Shown here in pieces: positions 50,236-57,941 of a stretch of 64,000 nucleotides of DNA. The stretch's first letter is position 1; every line of letters begins with the position of its first letter. Location of the stretch: positions 1,178,001-1,242,000 of the forward strand of contig NZ_JAUTAG010000001.1 of the NCBI RefSeq assembly GCF_030818255.1. Direction: 5' to 3'. Below the pieces are notes generated by a model. It searched no databases and had not been told where the DNA came from. It saw nothing but the letters and a program-made list of their open reading frames with translations. A program made the translations under genes and the position numbers. The stretch comes from Microbacterium sp. SORGH_AS_0969 (GTDB taxonomy: Bacteria; Actinomycetota; Actinomycetes; Actinomycetales; Microbacteriaceae).

Positions 50236-51703
50236 CTGGATCCGTCTGGCCTCGACGATCGAGCCGCGCACGCGAGCATGGATCGACGGCGAGTTCGTCG
50301 ACGCCGCCGACGGCGCCACCTTCGAAACCGTCAATCCCGCCACGGGCGCGGTGCTGGCGCACGTCGCCCGTTGCGGTCCACGAGAGGTCGATCGAGCCGT
50401 CCTCGCCGCCCGACGCGCCTTCGACGCCGGGAGCTGGTCGCGCGCAGCACCGCGGGAACGCAAGCGGATCCTGTTCGCCGTCGCCGACGCGATCGAGGGC
50501 GCCACCGACGAACTCGCCCTGCTCGACTCGCTCGACGGCGGGAAGCGCATCGCCGATACGTCGACCATCGACGCACCCGGCAGCGCCGCCATCCTCCGGT
50601 GGTACGCCGAGGCCATCGACAAGGTCTACGGCGAGGTCGCGCCGACTGCGGGGACGGATCTCGCGATCGTCACGCGCGAGCCGGTCGGGGTCGTGGGGGC
50701 CGTCGTCCCCTGGAACTATCCGCTCGAAACCGCGATCTGGAAGATCGCTCCGGCCTTGGCAGCGGGAAACAGCGTGGTGCTCAAGCCCGCCGAGGACACA
50801 CCGCTGTCGGCGCTGCGTCTCGCGGAGCTCGCCGCCGCCGCCGGCCTCCCCTCGGGAGTGCTCAACGTCGTTCCGGGCTTCGGCCACGAGGCGGGCCAGG
50901 CCCTGGGAATGCACGACGACGTCGACGTGATCGCCTTCACCGGTTCGACCGAGGTCGGCAAGAAGTTCCTGGAATACGCGGGCCGTTCCAACGGCAAGGC
51001 CGTGTGGTTGGAGTGCGGCGGCAAGAGCGCGAACATCGTCTTCGCCGACGCAACCGATCTCGACGCCGTGGCCGACTTCGCCGCCGCCGGAATCTTCACA
51101 TGCAGCGGCCAAGTCTGCTCGGCCACCTCACGCCTCCTCGTCGAGCGGCCGGTGGTTGCAGAGCTCTCCGACCGCATCGCCGCTCGTGCGCGAGCGTTGA
51201 CCGTCGGGGACCCTCTCGATCCGCGCACCGGAATGGGGCCTCTCGTAAGCGGGCGTCATCTCGACCGCGTCCGCGGATTCGTCGACCGCGCCCGAGCGAC
51301 GGCGCACCTGATCGCAGGAGGCGACGTCGTCGCGGGGGCAGCCGGTGCCTTCCTGGAACCCACGGTGTTCGCCGACGTGCCCACCGACTCCGAGCTCTGG
51401 CGCGAGGAGGTGTTCGGGCCTGTCCTGGCGATCGTGCCGTTCGACGACGAGGCCCAGGCCGTGCGCCTGGCCAATGACAGTCCCTACGGGCTGGCGGCAT
51501 CCGTGTTCACCGACAGCGTCCATCGTGCCCTGCGCGTCGCACGAGCGCTCCAGGTCGGCACGGTCTCGGTCAACACCGTCGACGCACTCGATGTGACGAC
51601 GCCTTTCGGCGGGCGTAAACGGTCCGGCTTCGGTCGAGACCTCTCGCTCCACGCCTTCGACAACTACACCACCCTGAAGACGACCTGGTTCGCCGGGCGC
51701 TGA
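50219..51703 (+). CDS. Aldehyde dehydrogenase, NAD(P)-dependent
   Basis: 494 residues. VGVVGAVVPWNYPLETAIWK and FTGSTEVGKKF bind cofactor; the catalytic residues are Glu265 in LECGGKS and Cys300 in CSGQVCSATSR. The C-terminal KRSGFGRDLSLHAFDNYTTLK matches aminobutyraldehyde/gamma-glutamyl-aminobutyraldehyde type members. ATG 50219 follows gaggag and overlaps the M20 gene by 17 bp. In context it oxidises the aldehyde released by the copper amine oxidase to a carboxylic acid. Confidence 0.94.
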   Translation: MRTHDDWIRLASTIEPRTRAWIDGEFVDAADGATFETVNPATGAVLAHVARCGPREVDRAVLAARRAFDAGSWSRAAPRERKRILFAVADAIEGATDELALLDSLDGGKRIADTSTIDAPGSAAILRWYAEAIDKVYGEVAPTAGTDLAIVTREPVGVVGAVVPWNYPLETAIWKIAPALAAGNSVVLKPAEDTPLSALRLAELAAAAGLPSGVLNVVPGFGHEAGQALGMHDDVDVIAFTGSTEVGKKFLEYAGRSNGKAVWLECGGKSANIVFADATDLDAVADFAAAGIFTCSGQVCSATSRLLVERPVVAELSDRIAARARALTVGDPLDPRTGMGPLVSGRHLDRVRGFVDRARATAHLIAGGDVVAGAAGAFLEPTVFADVPTDSELWREEVFGPVLAIVPFDDEAQAVRLANDSPYGLAASVFTDSVHRALRVARALQVGTVSVNTVDALDVTTPFGGRKRSGFGRDLSLHAFDNYTTLKTTWFAGR

Positions 51704-51728
51704 CTTCCCGAGTGACAGGAACCTGACC

Positions 51729-53681
51729 ATGACGCACCCCCTCGACCGTCTGAGCGCGGCAGAGATCGAGATCAATCGCTCCGTCCTGCTGGACACGGGA
51801 TTCGACCATGAAGCGACAGCGTTCATGCTCGTGAACCTCATCGAGCCCGACAAGGCGGCCGTTCTCGACGGCACTGTCTGCGAACGTCTCGTGGGCAGTG
51901 TGCTGATGGATCGCCGCGACGGTACCGTCACCGAGGTGGTCGTGGATGTCACGGCCGGGCGGATCGTCTCGCGACGGACAGTCGACGTCGTCACGGAGGG
52001 ACAACCACCCATCGTGCTCGAAGAGTTCGATCGCATCGAGGAGCTGTTGCGTCGTCACGACGGGTGGGTGGCCGCGATGGCGCGGCGCGAGATCGATGAC
52101 GTCTCGCTCGTGCGCATCTCGGCACTGTCCGCGGGACGTTTCGGTTTCGCCGATGAGGACGGACGCCGTATCGTCCGCTGCCTGTCTTTTCTTCAGCTCG
52201 AACAGGACGACAACGCCTGGGCGCACCCCATCGACGGCGTGGTGGCCTACGTCGATCTCGTGACCGGCGAGGTGCTGAAGCTCATCGACGATCGCGTGTT
52301 CGAGGTGCCGAGAACTCCGTACAACTTCCATCGCGCCGACGGCCTCCCCGCACCGCGGACGACGCAGAAGCCGATCGTCATCACACAGCCCGAGGGCCCG
52401 AGCTTTCACGTCGACGGCGACGTCGTGGAGTGGGAGAAGTGGCGCTTTCGCATCGGCTTCAACCAGGTCGAGGGCCTCACGCTGCACGAGATCGGGTTCA
52501 CCGACGGCGAGCGCCATCGATCGATCATGTACCGCGCGTCGATCGCGGAGATGGTGGTTCCGTACGGCGATCCGAGTCCGGTGCGCTTCTGGCAGAACTA
52601 CTTCGACGCGGGCGAGTATTCACTCGGCAAGTCGGCGAACTCGCTGGCGCTGGGATGCGACTGCCTCGGTGAGATCCACTACTTCGACGCGACGATCGCG
52701 GCGACAGACGGGCGAGCGCAGACCATCCGCAACGCCATCTGCCTGCACGAGGAGGATGCGTCGATCCTCTGGAAGCACACCGACGAGTACTACCACTCGA
52801 CCGACACCCGCCGCAATCGCCGGCTGGTCGTTTCCTTCTTCATCACCGTCGGCAACTACGACTACGGCTTCTCCTGGTACCTGTACCTCGACGGGCGCAT
52901 AGAACTGGAATGCAAGGCCACCGGCGTCGTCTTCGCTTCCGCGTACCCGGGCGCGCAGCCCGACGGAAGCGACTACCCCTGGGCATCGCAGATCGCCCCG
53001 GGTATCGGCGCTCCCTACCACCAGCACCTCTTCTCGGCGCGTCTCGACGTGACTCTCGACGGCACGCGCAACGCGGTCGACGAGCTCGAGGCGCAGCGGG
53101 TGCCCGTGTCGGCGGAGAACCCGCACGGTAACGGCTTCACGCTCTCCACCCGCAGGCTGCGGAGCGAGAAGGAGGGGGTGAGGGATGCCGACGGCAAGCG
53201 CGGTCGCGTCTGGCACGTCGTGAATCCCGACGTGACGAACATCGTCGGTAAGCCGGTCGGGTACACGCTGCGCCCCGAGGGCCAGCCGAGTCTGCTCGCC
53301 GATGCGGGGTCGTCCATCGCCCGGCGCGCCGCGTTCACGACACACGATCTCTGGGTGACCCGGTACTCCCCTCGCGAGCGATTCCCCTCCGGGGAACTGG
53401 TCAACCAGAACGACGGGTACGGCGCAATCGACCGGTGGATCGAACGGGATGCCGATATCGATGGGCACGACATCGTGCTCTGGCACACTTTCGGGTTGAC
53501 CCACTTTCCGCGCACGGAGGACTGGCCCATCATGCCGGTGGACAGCACAGGCTTCTCCCTCGTGCCTCACGGATTCTTCGACCAGAACCCCACTCTCGAC
53601 GTTCCCGCACCTGCCGCGGCATCCGCGTGCTCGACCTCCGCACCAGCCTGCGGCTGCGGTCACACGAAGGAGTGCTGCTGA
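51729..53681 (+). CDS. Copper amine oxidase with Cys-rich tail
   Basis: 650 residues. The enzyme oxidises a primary amine to aldehyde, ammonia and H2O2 using copper and self-made topaquinone. The quinone precursor is Tyr377 in VGNYDYGFSW; the copper ligands are His431 and His433 (YHQHLF) and His592 (LTHFPRTEDWP); the catalytic base is Asp293 in YFDAGEYSLG. The motifs parallel Arthrobacter phenylethylamine and histamine oxidases. There is no signal peptide. The last 25 residues (ACSTSAPACGCGHTKECC) form an unusual Cys/His-rich tail that could hold copper. It ends the six-gene operon, with a strong terminator after it. Confidence 0.95.
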   Translation: MTHPLDRLSAAEIEINRSVLLDTGFDHEATAFMLVNLIEPDKAAVLDGTVCERLVGSVLMDRRDGTVTEVVVDVTAGRIVSRRTVDVVTEGQPPIVLEEFDRIEELLRRHDGWVAAMARREIDDVSLVRISALSAGRFGFADEDGRRIVRCLSFLQLEQDDNAWAHPIDGVVAYVDLVTGEVLKLIDDRVFEVPRTPYNFHRADGLPAPRTTQKPIVITQPEGPSFHVDGDVVEWEKWRFRIGFNQVEGLTLHEIGFTDGERHRSIMYRASIAEMVVPYGDPSPVRFWQNYFDAGEYSLGKSANSLALGCDCLGEIHYFDATIAATDGRAQTIRNAICLHEEDASILWKHTDEYYHSTDTRRNRRLVVSFFITVGNYDYGFSWYLYLDGRIELECKATGVVFASAYPGAQPDGSDYPWASQIAPGIGAPYHQHLFSARLDVTLDGTRNAVDELEAQRVPVSAENPHGNGFTLSTRRLRSEKEGVRDADGKRGRVWHVVNPDVTNIVGKPVGYTLRPEGQPSLLADAGSSIARRAAFTTHDLWVTRYSPRERFPSGELVNQNDGYGAIDRWIERDADIDGHDIVLWHTFGLTHFPRTEDWPIMPVDSTGFSLVPHGFFDQNPTLDVPAPAAASACSTSAPACGCGHTKECC

Positions 53682-53745
53682 GAGAACCGCGCCCACGCGG
53701 CTGACGCCTCAGGTGATCTCACCGGCGGTGACGAGCTGAGGGTCG

Positions 53746-53792
53746 GGGACGAGCGGAGGGCCGACACGCGGCATCCCTCCTCCGCTCGTCCC
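53746..53792 (+). terminator. Terminator of the amine catabolic operon
   Basis: GGGACGAGCGGAGG (53746-53759) and CCTCCGCTCGTCCC (53779-53792) are exact reverse complements with a 19-base loop, 64 bp past the amine oxidase stop. No U-tract. Confidence 0.75.
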
Positions 53793-53863
53793 TCGCCCTC
53801 CCTCCGTCGCGCCGCTCCGCGCCCCGCGCGTCAAGGCCCGAGACCCCCTCCCCACCCGCCCTC

Positions 53864-53890
53864 TAGAGTCGAGACACGCCGACCGGAGGG
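53864..53890 (+). promoter_or_regulatory. Promoter and ribosome site of the SRPBCC gene
   Basis: TAGAGT (53864-53869) is a likely -10; CGGAGGG (53884-53890) precedes the ATG at 53896. This gene therefore uses a leader with a Shine-Dalgarno rather than a leaderless start. Confidence 0.5.
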
Positions 53891-53895
53891 ATGCC

Positions 53896-54438
53896 ATGGC
53901 CGCCCGCAACACCCGCCTCATGCGCTGTACGCCCGACGACCTCTTCGCGGTGCTGTCGGACGGCTGGCTCTATCCCGTGTGGGTCGTCGGCGCGGCACGG
54001 ATGCGCGGCGTCGACGAGGAGTGGCCGAAGGAGGGCTCGCGCATCCACCACTCGCTCGGCGTGTGGCCCGTCATGATCCACGACCAGACCGAGCTCGTGG
54101 AGTGGGATCCTCCCCGACGCCTGCGTCTTCGTCCGGAGGCCGGCATCCTGGGCCGCGGAGTGATCCGTATCGACGTGCGCCCGCACGCAGACGGCATCGC
54201 GGTCACGATCGCCGAGGAGCCCGTGACCGGTGCCGCGTCGATTCTGCCGTCGGTGTTGTGGAAGCCGCTGCTCGTGGCACGCAATCACGAGTGCCTCAAT
54301 CGCCTGGCCTTCCTCGCCGAGGGTCGCCGCGAGGAGCGCGAGGCGCGCGAGCTCGACCACCGCACCGAGACCCCCGATCCGGAGGAGGGCACGCCTTCTC
54401 CCCAGGCTCAGGAGGACGTGCGCCGGTCCGGCGTCTGA
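53896..54438 (+). CDS. SRPBCC family protein
   Basis: 180 residues. It starts NTRLMRCTPDDLFAVLSDGWLYPVWVVGA and continues with RIHHSLGVWPVMIHDQTELVEWDPPRRLRLR (in part) and RIDVRPHADGIAVTIAEEP, the strand pattern of a START/SRPBCC (polyketide cyclase-like) domain with a hydrophobic cavity. The last 40 residues are Glu/Asp/Pro-rich and probably disordered. Ligand unknown. It stands alone, convergent with the Mnh operon. Confidence 0.85.
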   Translation: MAARNTRLMRCTPDDLFAVLSDGWLYPVWVVGAARMRGVDEEWPKEGSRIHHSLGVWPVMIHDQTELVEWDPPRRLRLRPEAGILGRGVIRIDVRPHADGIAVTIAEEPVTGAASILPSVLWKPLLVARNHECLNRLAFLAEGRREEREARELDHRTETPDPEEGTPSPQAQEDVRRSGV

Positions 54439-54448
54439 GCGCCCCCAC

Positions 54449-54515
54449 TGATAAACGCTGATCCTGCCGAGAAACACCGTGCCGCCGCGTGTCTGGGCAG
54501 AGATAGCGTTTCTCA
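54449..54515. repeat. 67-bp inverted repeat between convergent genes
   Basis: Arms TGATAAACGCT (54449-54459) and AGCGTTTCTCA (54505-54515) pair at 10 of 11 positions; inner parts also pair partly (CTGCCGAGAAACAC with GTGTCTGGGCAG). The minus strand carries CCCAGACACGC, the same core found inside the 78-bp repeats at 12 kb. It probably acts as a bidirectional terminator here. Confidence 0.6.
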
Positions 54516-54564
54516 CGCCATCGCCGTGGGGCGGTCCTGAGCTGTCGTCGCCGCGGGGCGGCTC

Positions 54565-54945
54565 TCAGCTCTCGGGCCGCGACTCGGTGTGCGTCGTCTG
54601 CGGTGACTCCGTGCTGTGGTTCAGCTCGTCGACGTAAAGGTTCTCTTCGTCGGTCGTCCGGTTGCGGTACGCGGCCCGGCCGACCATGTGCGCCGCGAGC
54701 GGCGCCGTCGCGAACTGGATGAGCACGATCGGGATGCCGAAGGCCAGGGCCTCCCACGACCGCAGAGCGAGCTCGACGGCGACGACGATGAGCAGCACGC
54801 CGAGCACCTGGGGCTTGGTCGCCGCGTGCAGACGGGTGGGGACGTCTTTCCAGCGCAGCAGTCCGATCGTCGCGGTGAGGCACAGGATCGCGCCGATCAG
54901 CACGAGGATCAGGGCGATCGTGTCGAGGACGCTCTCGAGGGTCAT
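54565..54945 (-). CDS. mnhG: Na+/H+ antiporter subunit G (MnhG/MrpG)
   Basis: 126 residues with three spans and the PhaG/MnhG/YufB signature: GAILCLTATIGLLRWKDVPTRLHAATKPQ, here in part, followed by FATAPLAAHMVGRAAYR. Last gene of the antiporter operon, overlapping the F subunit by 4 bases. The C-terminal 30 residues are polar, Ser/Thr/Glu-rich. Confidence 0.95.
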   Translation of the reverse strand: MTLESVLDTIALILVLIGAILCLTATIGLLRWKDVPTRLHAATKPQVLGVLLIVVAVELALRSWEALAFGIPIVLIQFATAPLAAHMVGRAAYRNRTTDEENLYVDELNHSTESPQTTHTESRPES

Positions 54946-55211
54946 CGCGGATTCTCCTTCCGCGCGACGAAACGAGCGACCGCGATCGATCCGAACACGC
55001 CGACCGCGGCGATGATGAGCATGGCCGGAAGCGACCGCGTGTGGTGGTTGATCACCATGTCGGCACCGAGGATGCAGACCACCTCGGTCAACAGCACGTC
55101 GGCGGCGACCGCACGGTCGAGGATCGAGGGACCGATCACGAGGCGGATGAGCGCCAGCACGGCCGCGGCGGCGAAAACGACCAGGATGACGACGACGAGG
55201 GCGGTGGTCAC
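54942..55211 (-). CDS. mnhF: Na+/H+ antiporter subunit F (MnhF/MrpF)
   Basis: 89 residues, three spans. VIGPSILDRAVAADVLLTEVVC is the MnhF signature. GTG 55211 overlaps the subunit E stop by 4 bases, which fixes the start; the longer open frame upstream is inside subunit E in another frame. Confidence 0.93.
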   Translation of the reverse strand: MTTALVVVILVVFAAAAVLALIRLVIGPSILDRAVAADVLLTEVVCILGADMVINHHTRSLPAMLIIAAVGVFGSIAVARFVARKENPR

Positions 55212-55822
55212 AGCGGGGTCCTCCCCTCTCTCGGCGACTCCGTGCTGCGGTGGGCATCGGCCTCGGACTCGGCGATCTTCGCGCGCAGCTCCTGCAGTTC
55301 TTCGCGGGAGCCGACGGCACGCGTGATGCGGGCCTCCCACCCGAGCACGACGCGGCGCTGGTGCTCGGCATCCTCGTCACTGCGGACGCCGATGGTGTGC
55401 AGGTACAGCGTCCGGTTCTCGCGGTCGACATCGACGATGAGTGAGCCCGGGATGAGGGATGCCGTGACGGCGGTGTGGGCCATGATCACGTCGTCATCGA
55501 CGCGCAGGGGCACCGCGATGATCGCGGCGCCCGGCTGCCGCCGGACGTCGAGCACCTGCCACGCGACGATGAGCGAACCCCGGATCACGGCGCCGAGGAA
55601 GGTGACGACGAAGATCAGGCCGTACCAGAGGTTGATGCGGCCCGACAGCTCGACAGGCGGGAGGCGGAAGACGCGTGTGACGACGATGGCGGCGACGAGG
55701 CCGGTGACGAAGGCGAGCCAGGTGAACTGCCCCCACAGCATCATCCACAGGGCGACGAGCCAGACCAGGAAGGGCAGCTGGTGCAGGAACAACGACACCT
55801 GGGAACGACGCGAAGGGCTCAT
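55208..55822 (-). CDS. mnhE: Na+/H+ antiporter subunit E (MnhE/MrpE)
   Basis: 204 residues. Membrane helices LPFLVWLVALWMMLWGQ and WLAFVTGLVAAIVVTRVF are followed by the soluble domain with TAVTASLIPGSLIVDVDRENRTLYLHTIG (in part), the MnhE hallmark. The C-terminal 50 residues add a charged helix. ATG 55822 overlaps the D subunit by 4 bases. Confidence 0.93.
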   Translation of the reverse strand: MSPSRRSQVSLFLHQLPFLVWLVALWMMLWGQFTWLAFVTGLVAAIVVTRVFRLPPVELSGRINLWYGLIFVVTFLGAVIRGSLIVAWQVLDVRRQPGAAIIAVPLRVDDDVIMAHTAVTASLIPGSLIVDVDRENRTLYLHTIGVRSDEDAEHQRRVVLGWEARITRAVGSREELQELRAKIAESEADAHRSTESPREGRTPL

Positions 55823-57375
55823 CCCTGGCCCCCCTGCTCCTGCAGCTGCACGAGGCTCACACCGTCGGTGATCGTCACACCCGCGCGCAGGCACATGTCG
55901 AGCAGCGGACCGGCGAAGACGGTGAGCGCAACCGTGACGACGACCATCCCCACTGTCGCGAGGGTCATGATCTTCGGGATCGTGCGGCGCTCGGTCGAGA
56001 TCGCCGCGGCGGGCGCGTTGCCGAGGTACGCGATGCGCTCCATGGTCTCGGTCGAGTCGTCGTCCTCACGCCAGAACGACAGGTTCCACGCGCGCATGAG
56101 GGCGTAGAGGGTGAGGATCGAGGTGACGATGCCGCCGACGATCAGCACCATCATCACGGGCGTGCCCACCTGCGCGGCGGCATCGAAGAGGGCGTACTTG
56201 CCGATGAAGCCCGAGAACGGCGGGAGGCCGCCGAGATTGATCGCCGGGATGAAGTACAGCACCGCGAGCACCGGGGCCGCCCGCATGAGTCCCTTCACCT
56301 TGAGGATCGACGTACTGCCCGCGCGGCGCTCGATGAGGCCGACGGCGAGGAACAGAGTCGTCTGCACGATGATGTGGTGGACGATGTAGTAGATCGTCGC
56401 GCCCACCGCGAGAGGCGTGTTGATCGCCAGCCCGAAGATCATGTAGCCGATGTGGCTGACGAGCGTGAACGACAGGATGCGCTTGAGCTCGGCCTGCGCG
56501 ACCGCGCCCAGGATGCCGACGATCATCGTCGACAGCGCCACCATCATCAGAAGGAAGTTCAGGTCGTTGTCGACGAACAGCTGCGTCTCGGTACGGATGA
56601 TCGCGTAGACACCGACCTTGGTGAGCAGGCCGGCGAACACGGCCGTGACGGGCGCGGGAGCCGTCGGGTACGAGTCGGGGAGCCAGAACGACAGCGGGAA
56701 CACCGCCGCCTTGATCGCGAAGGCGAGAAGCAGCATCAGGTGCAGGATCGTCTGCGTGTCCTGCGGCAGGAGTGCCATGCGCTCGCTGATCTGCACCATG
56801 TTCACGGTGCCCAGCGCGCCGTAGACCATGCCGATCGCGGCGAGGAAGAGGATCGACGACACCAGCGAGACGACAATGTAGACGACGCCCGTGCGGATGC
56901 GCGACTCGGTGCCGCCGAGCGTGATGAGCACGTACGAGGCGACGAGGAGGATCTCGAAACCGACGTAGAGGTTGAACAGGTCGCCCGCGATGAAGGCGTT
57001 GAAGATGCCCGCGCCGAGGATCAGGTACGCGGGATAGAAGATCGAGACCGGCGTGTCCTCGTCGTTGTCGGCCGCGCCCTGGCCGATCGAGAAGAGCAGG
57101 ACCGCGAGGAGCACGATGCTCGTGACGACCACGAGGAGGGCTGCGAGCACATCGACGTAGAGCACGATGCCGAACGGGATGTCCCACCCCGCAATCGCGA
57201 CGGCGAGAGGACCGTGCGCGTCGACCTCGACCAGCATGATCGCCCCGAGCACGAGCACGGCCGAGAGCGAGGCGACCGACACCGCGATCTGCGTCTTCTT
57301 GCGACGGCCGAAGACGAGGTTGATCGCAGCGCCGATGAGCGGGATGGCGACGAGCAGGGGAACGAGGGCGCTCAC
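55819..57375 (-). CDS. mnhD: Na+/H+ antiporter subunit D (MnhD/MrpD)
   Basis: 518 residues with about 14 spans, related to the NuoM/N proton-pumping subunits of complex I. FPLSFWLPDSYPTAPAPVTAVFAGLLTKVGVYAI (in part) contains the Lys and Pro residues of the conserved antiporter core, and LFNLYVGFEILLVASYVLI the Glu in the fifth helix. It works with subunit A as the ion-translocating pair. ATG overlap with subunit C. Confidence 0.95.
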   Translation of the reverse strand: MSALVPLLVAIPLIGAAINLVFGRRKKTQIAVSVASLSAVLVLGAIMLVEVDAHGPLAVAIAGWDIPFGIVLYVDVLAALLVVVTSIVLLAVLLFSIGQGAADNDEDTPVSIFYPAYLILGAGIFNAFIAGDLFNLYVGFEILLVASYVLITLGGTESRIRTGVVYIVVSLVSSILFLAAIGMVYGALGTVNMVQISERMALLPQDTQTILHLMLLLAFAIKAAVFPLSFWLPDSYPTAPAPVTAVFAGLLTKVGVYAIIRTETQLFVDNDLNFLLMMVALSTMIVGILGAVAQAELKRILSFTLVSHIGYMIFGLAINTPLAVGATIYYIVHHIIVQTTLFLAVGLIERRAGSTSILKVKGLMRAAPVLAVLYFIPAINLGGLPPFSGFIGKYALFDAAAQVGTPVMMVLIVGGIVTSILTLYALMRAWNLSFWREDDDSTETMERIAYLGNAPAAAISTERRTIPKIMTLATVGMVVVTVALTVFAGPLLDMCLRAGVTITDGVSLVQLQEQGGQG

Positions 57376-57941
57376 GGGCGATCACCATCCTGGGTATCGC
57401 GGGTGTCGTCGTCGGTGCGGCGCACGGCCACCCGATCGACCGGGGCGTCGTCGACGAGCTGCGACAGATCGCCCTGGTGCAGGACGCGGATCGGCGAGGC
57501 GACGTCGCCGACGAAGTCGGTGGTGACGTCCTCGTCGTCGGAGCGGGATTCTTCGTCCATCGCGTCGTCGGGCTCGTCGGCGGCGCGCGTGCGGAGTGCG
57601 ACGTCGTCGGCATCGTCGATCACGGTGTCGGCCTGGCCCAGCTGCCACGAACGGTAGATGAGCGCGAGCAGGAACGCGGAGATCGCGAACGTGATCACGA
57701 TGGCGGTGAGCGTCAGAGCCTGCGGGAGGGCGTCGGACATCTCCGCGGAATCGGTCTTTCCGCTGTCGTAGAACGGTGCCTTCCCCGGAACACCCATCAC
57801 GATCAGCAGCAGCAGGTTGGCGGCGTTGCCGAGCAGGAGGAATCCGATGAGGACGCGCGTGAGACTGCGCTCCAGCATCGCGTACACGCCGCACGCGAAG
57901 AGCACGGCCATGATGATGACCAGAACCAGCGAGATGCTCAC
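57372..57941 (-). CDS. mnhC: Na+/H+ antiporter subunit C (MnhC/MrpC)
   Basis: 189 residues. The first 115 are the NuoK-like MnhC with three spans (GVYAMLERSLTRVLIGFLLLGNAANLLLL, in part; PLPQALTLTAIVITFAISAFL-type DALPQALTLTAIVITF). A 70-residue very acidic extension follows (DDADDVALRTRAADEPDDAMD), which is longer than in most MnhC proteins. GTG 57941 overlaps the A subunit stop by 4 bases. Confidence 0.93.
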   Translation of the reverse strand: MSISLVLVIIMAVLFACGVYAMLERSLTRVLIGFLLLGNAANLLLLIVMGVPGKAPFYDSGKTDSAEMSDALPQALTLTAIVITFAISAFLLALIYRSWQLGQADTVIDDADDVALRTRAADEPDDAMDEESRSDDEDVTTDFVGDVASPIRVLHQGDLSQLVDDAPVDRVAVRRTDDDTRDTQDGDRP

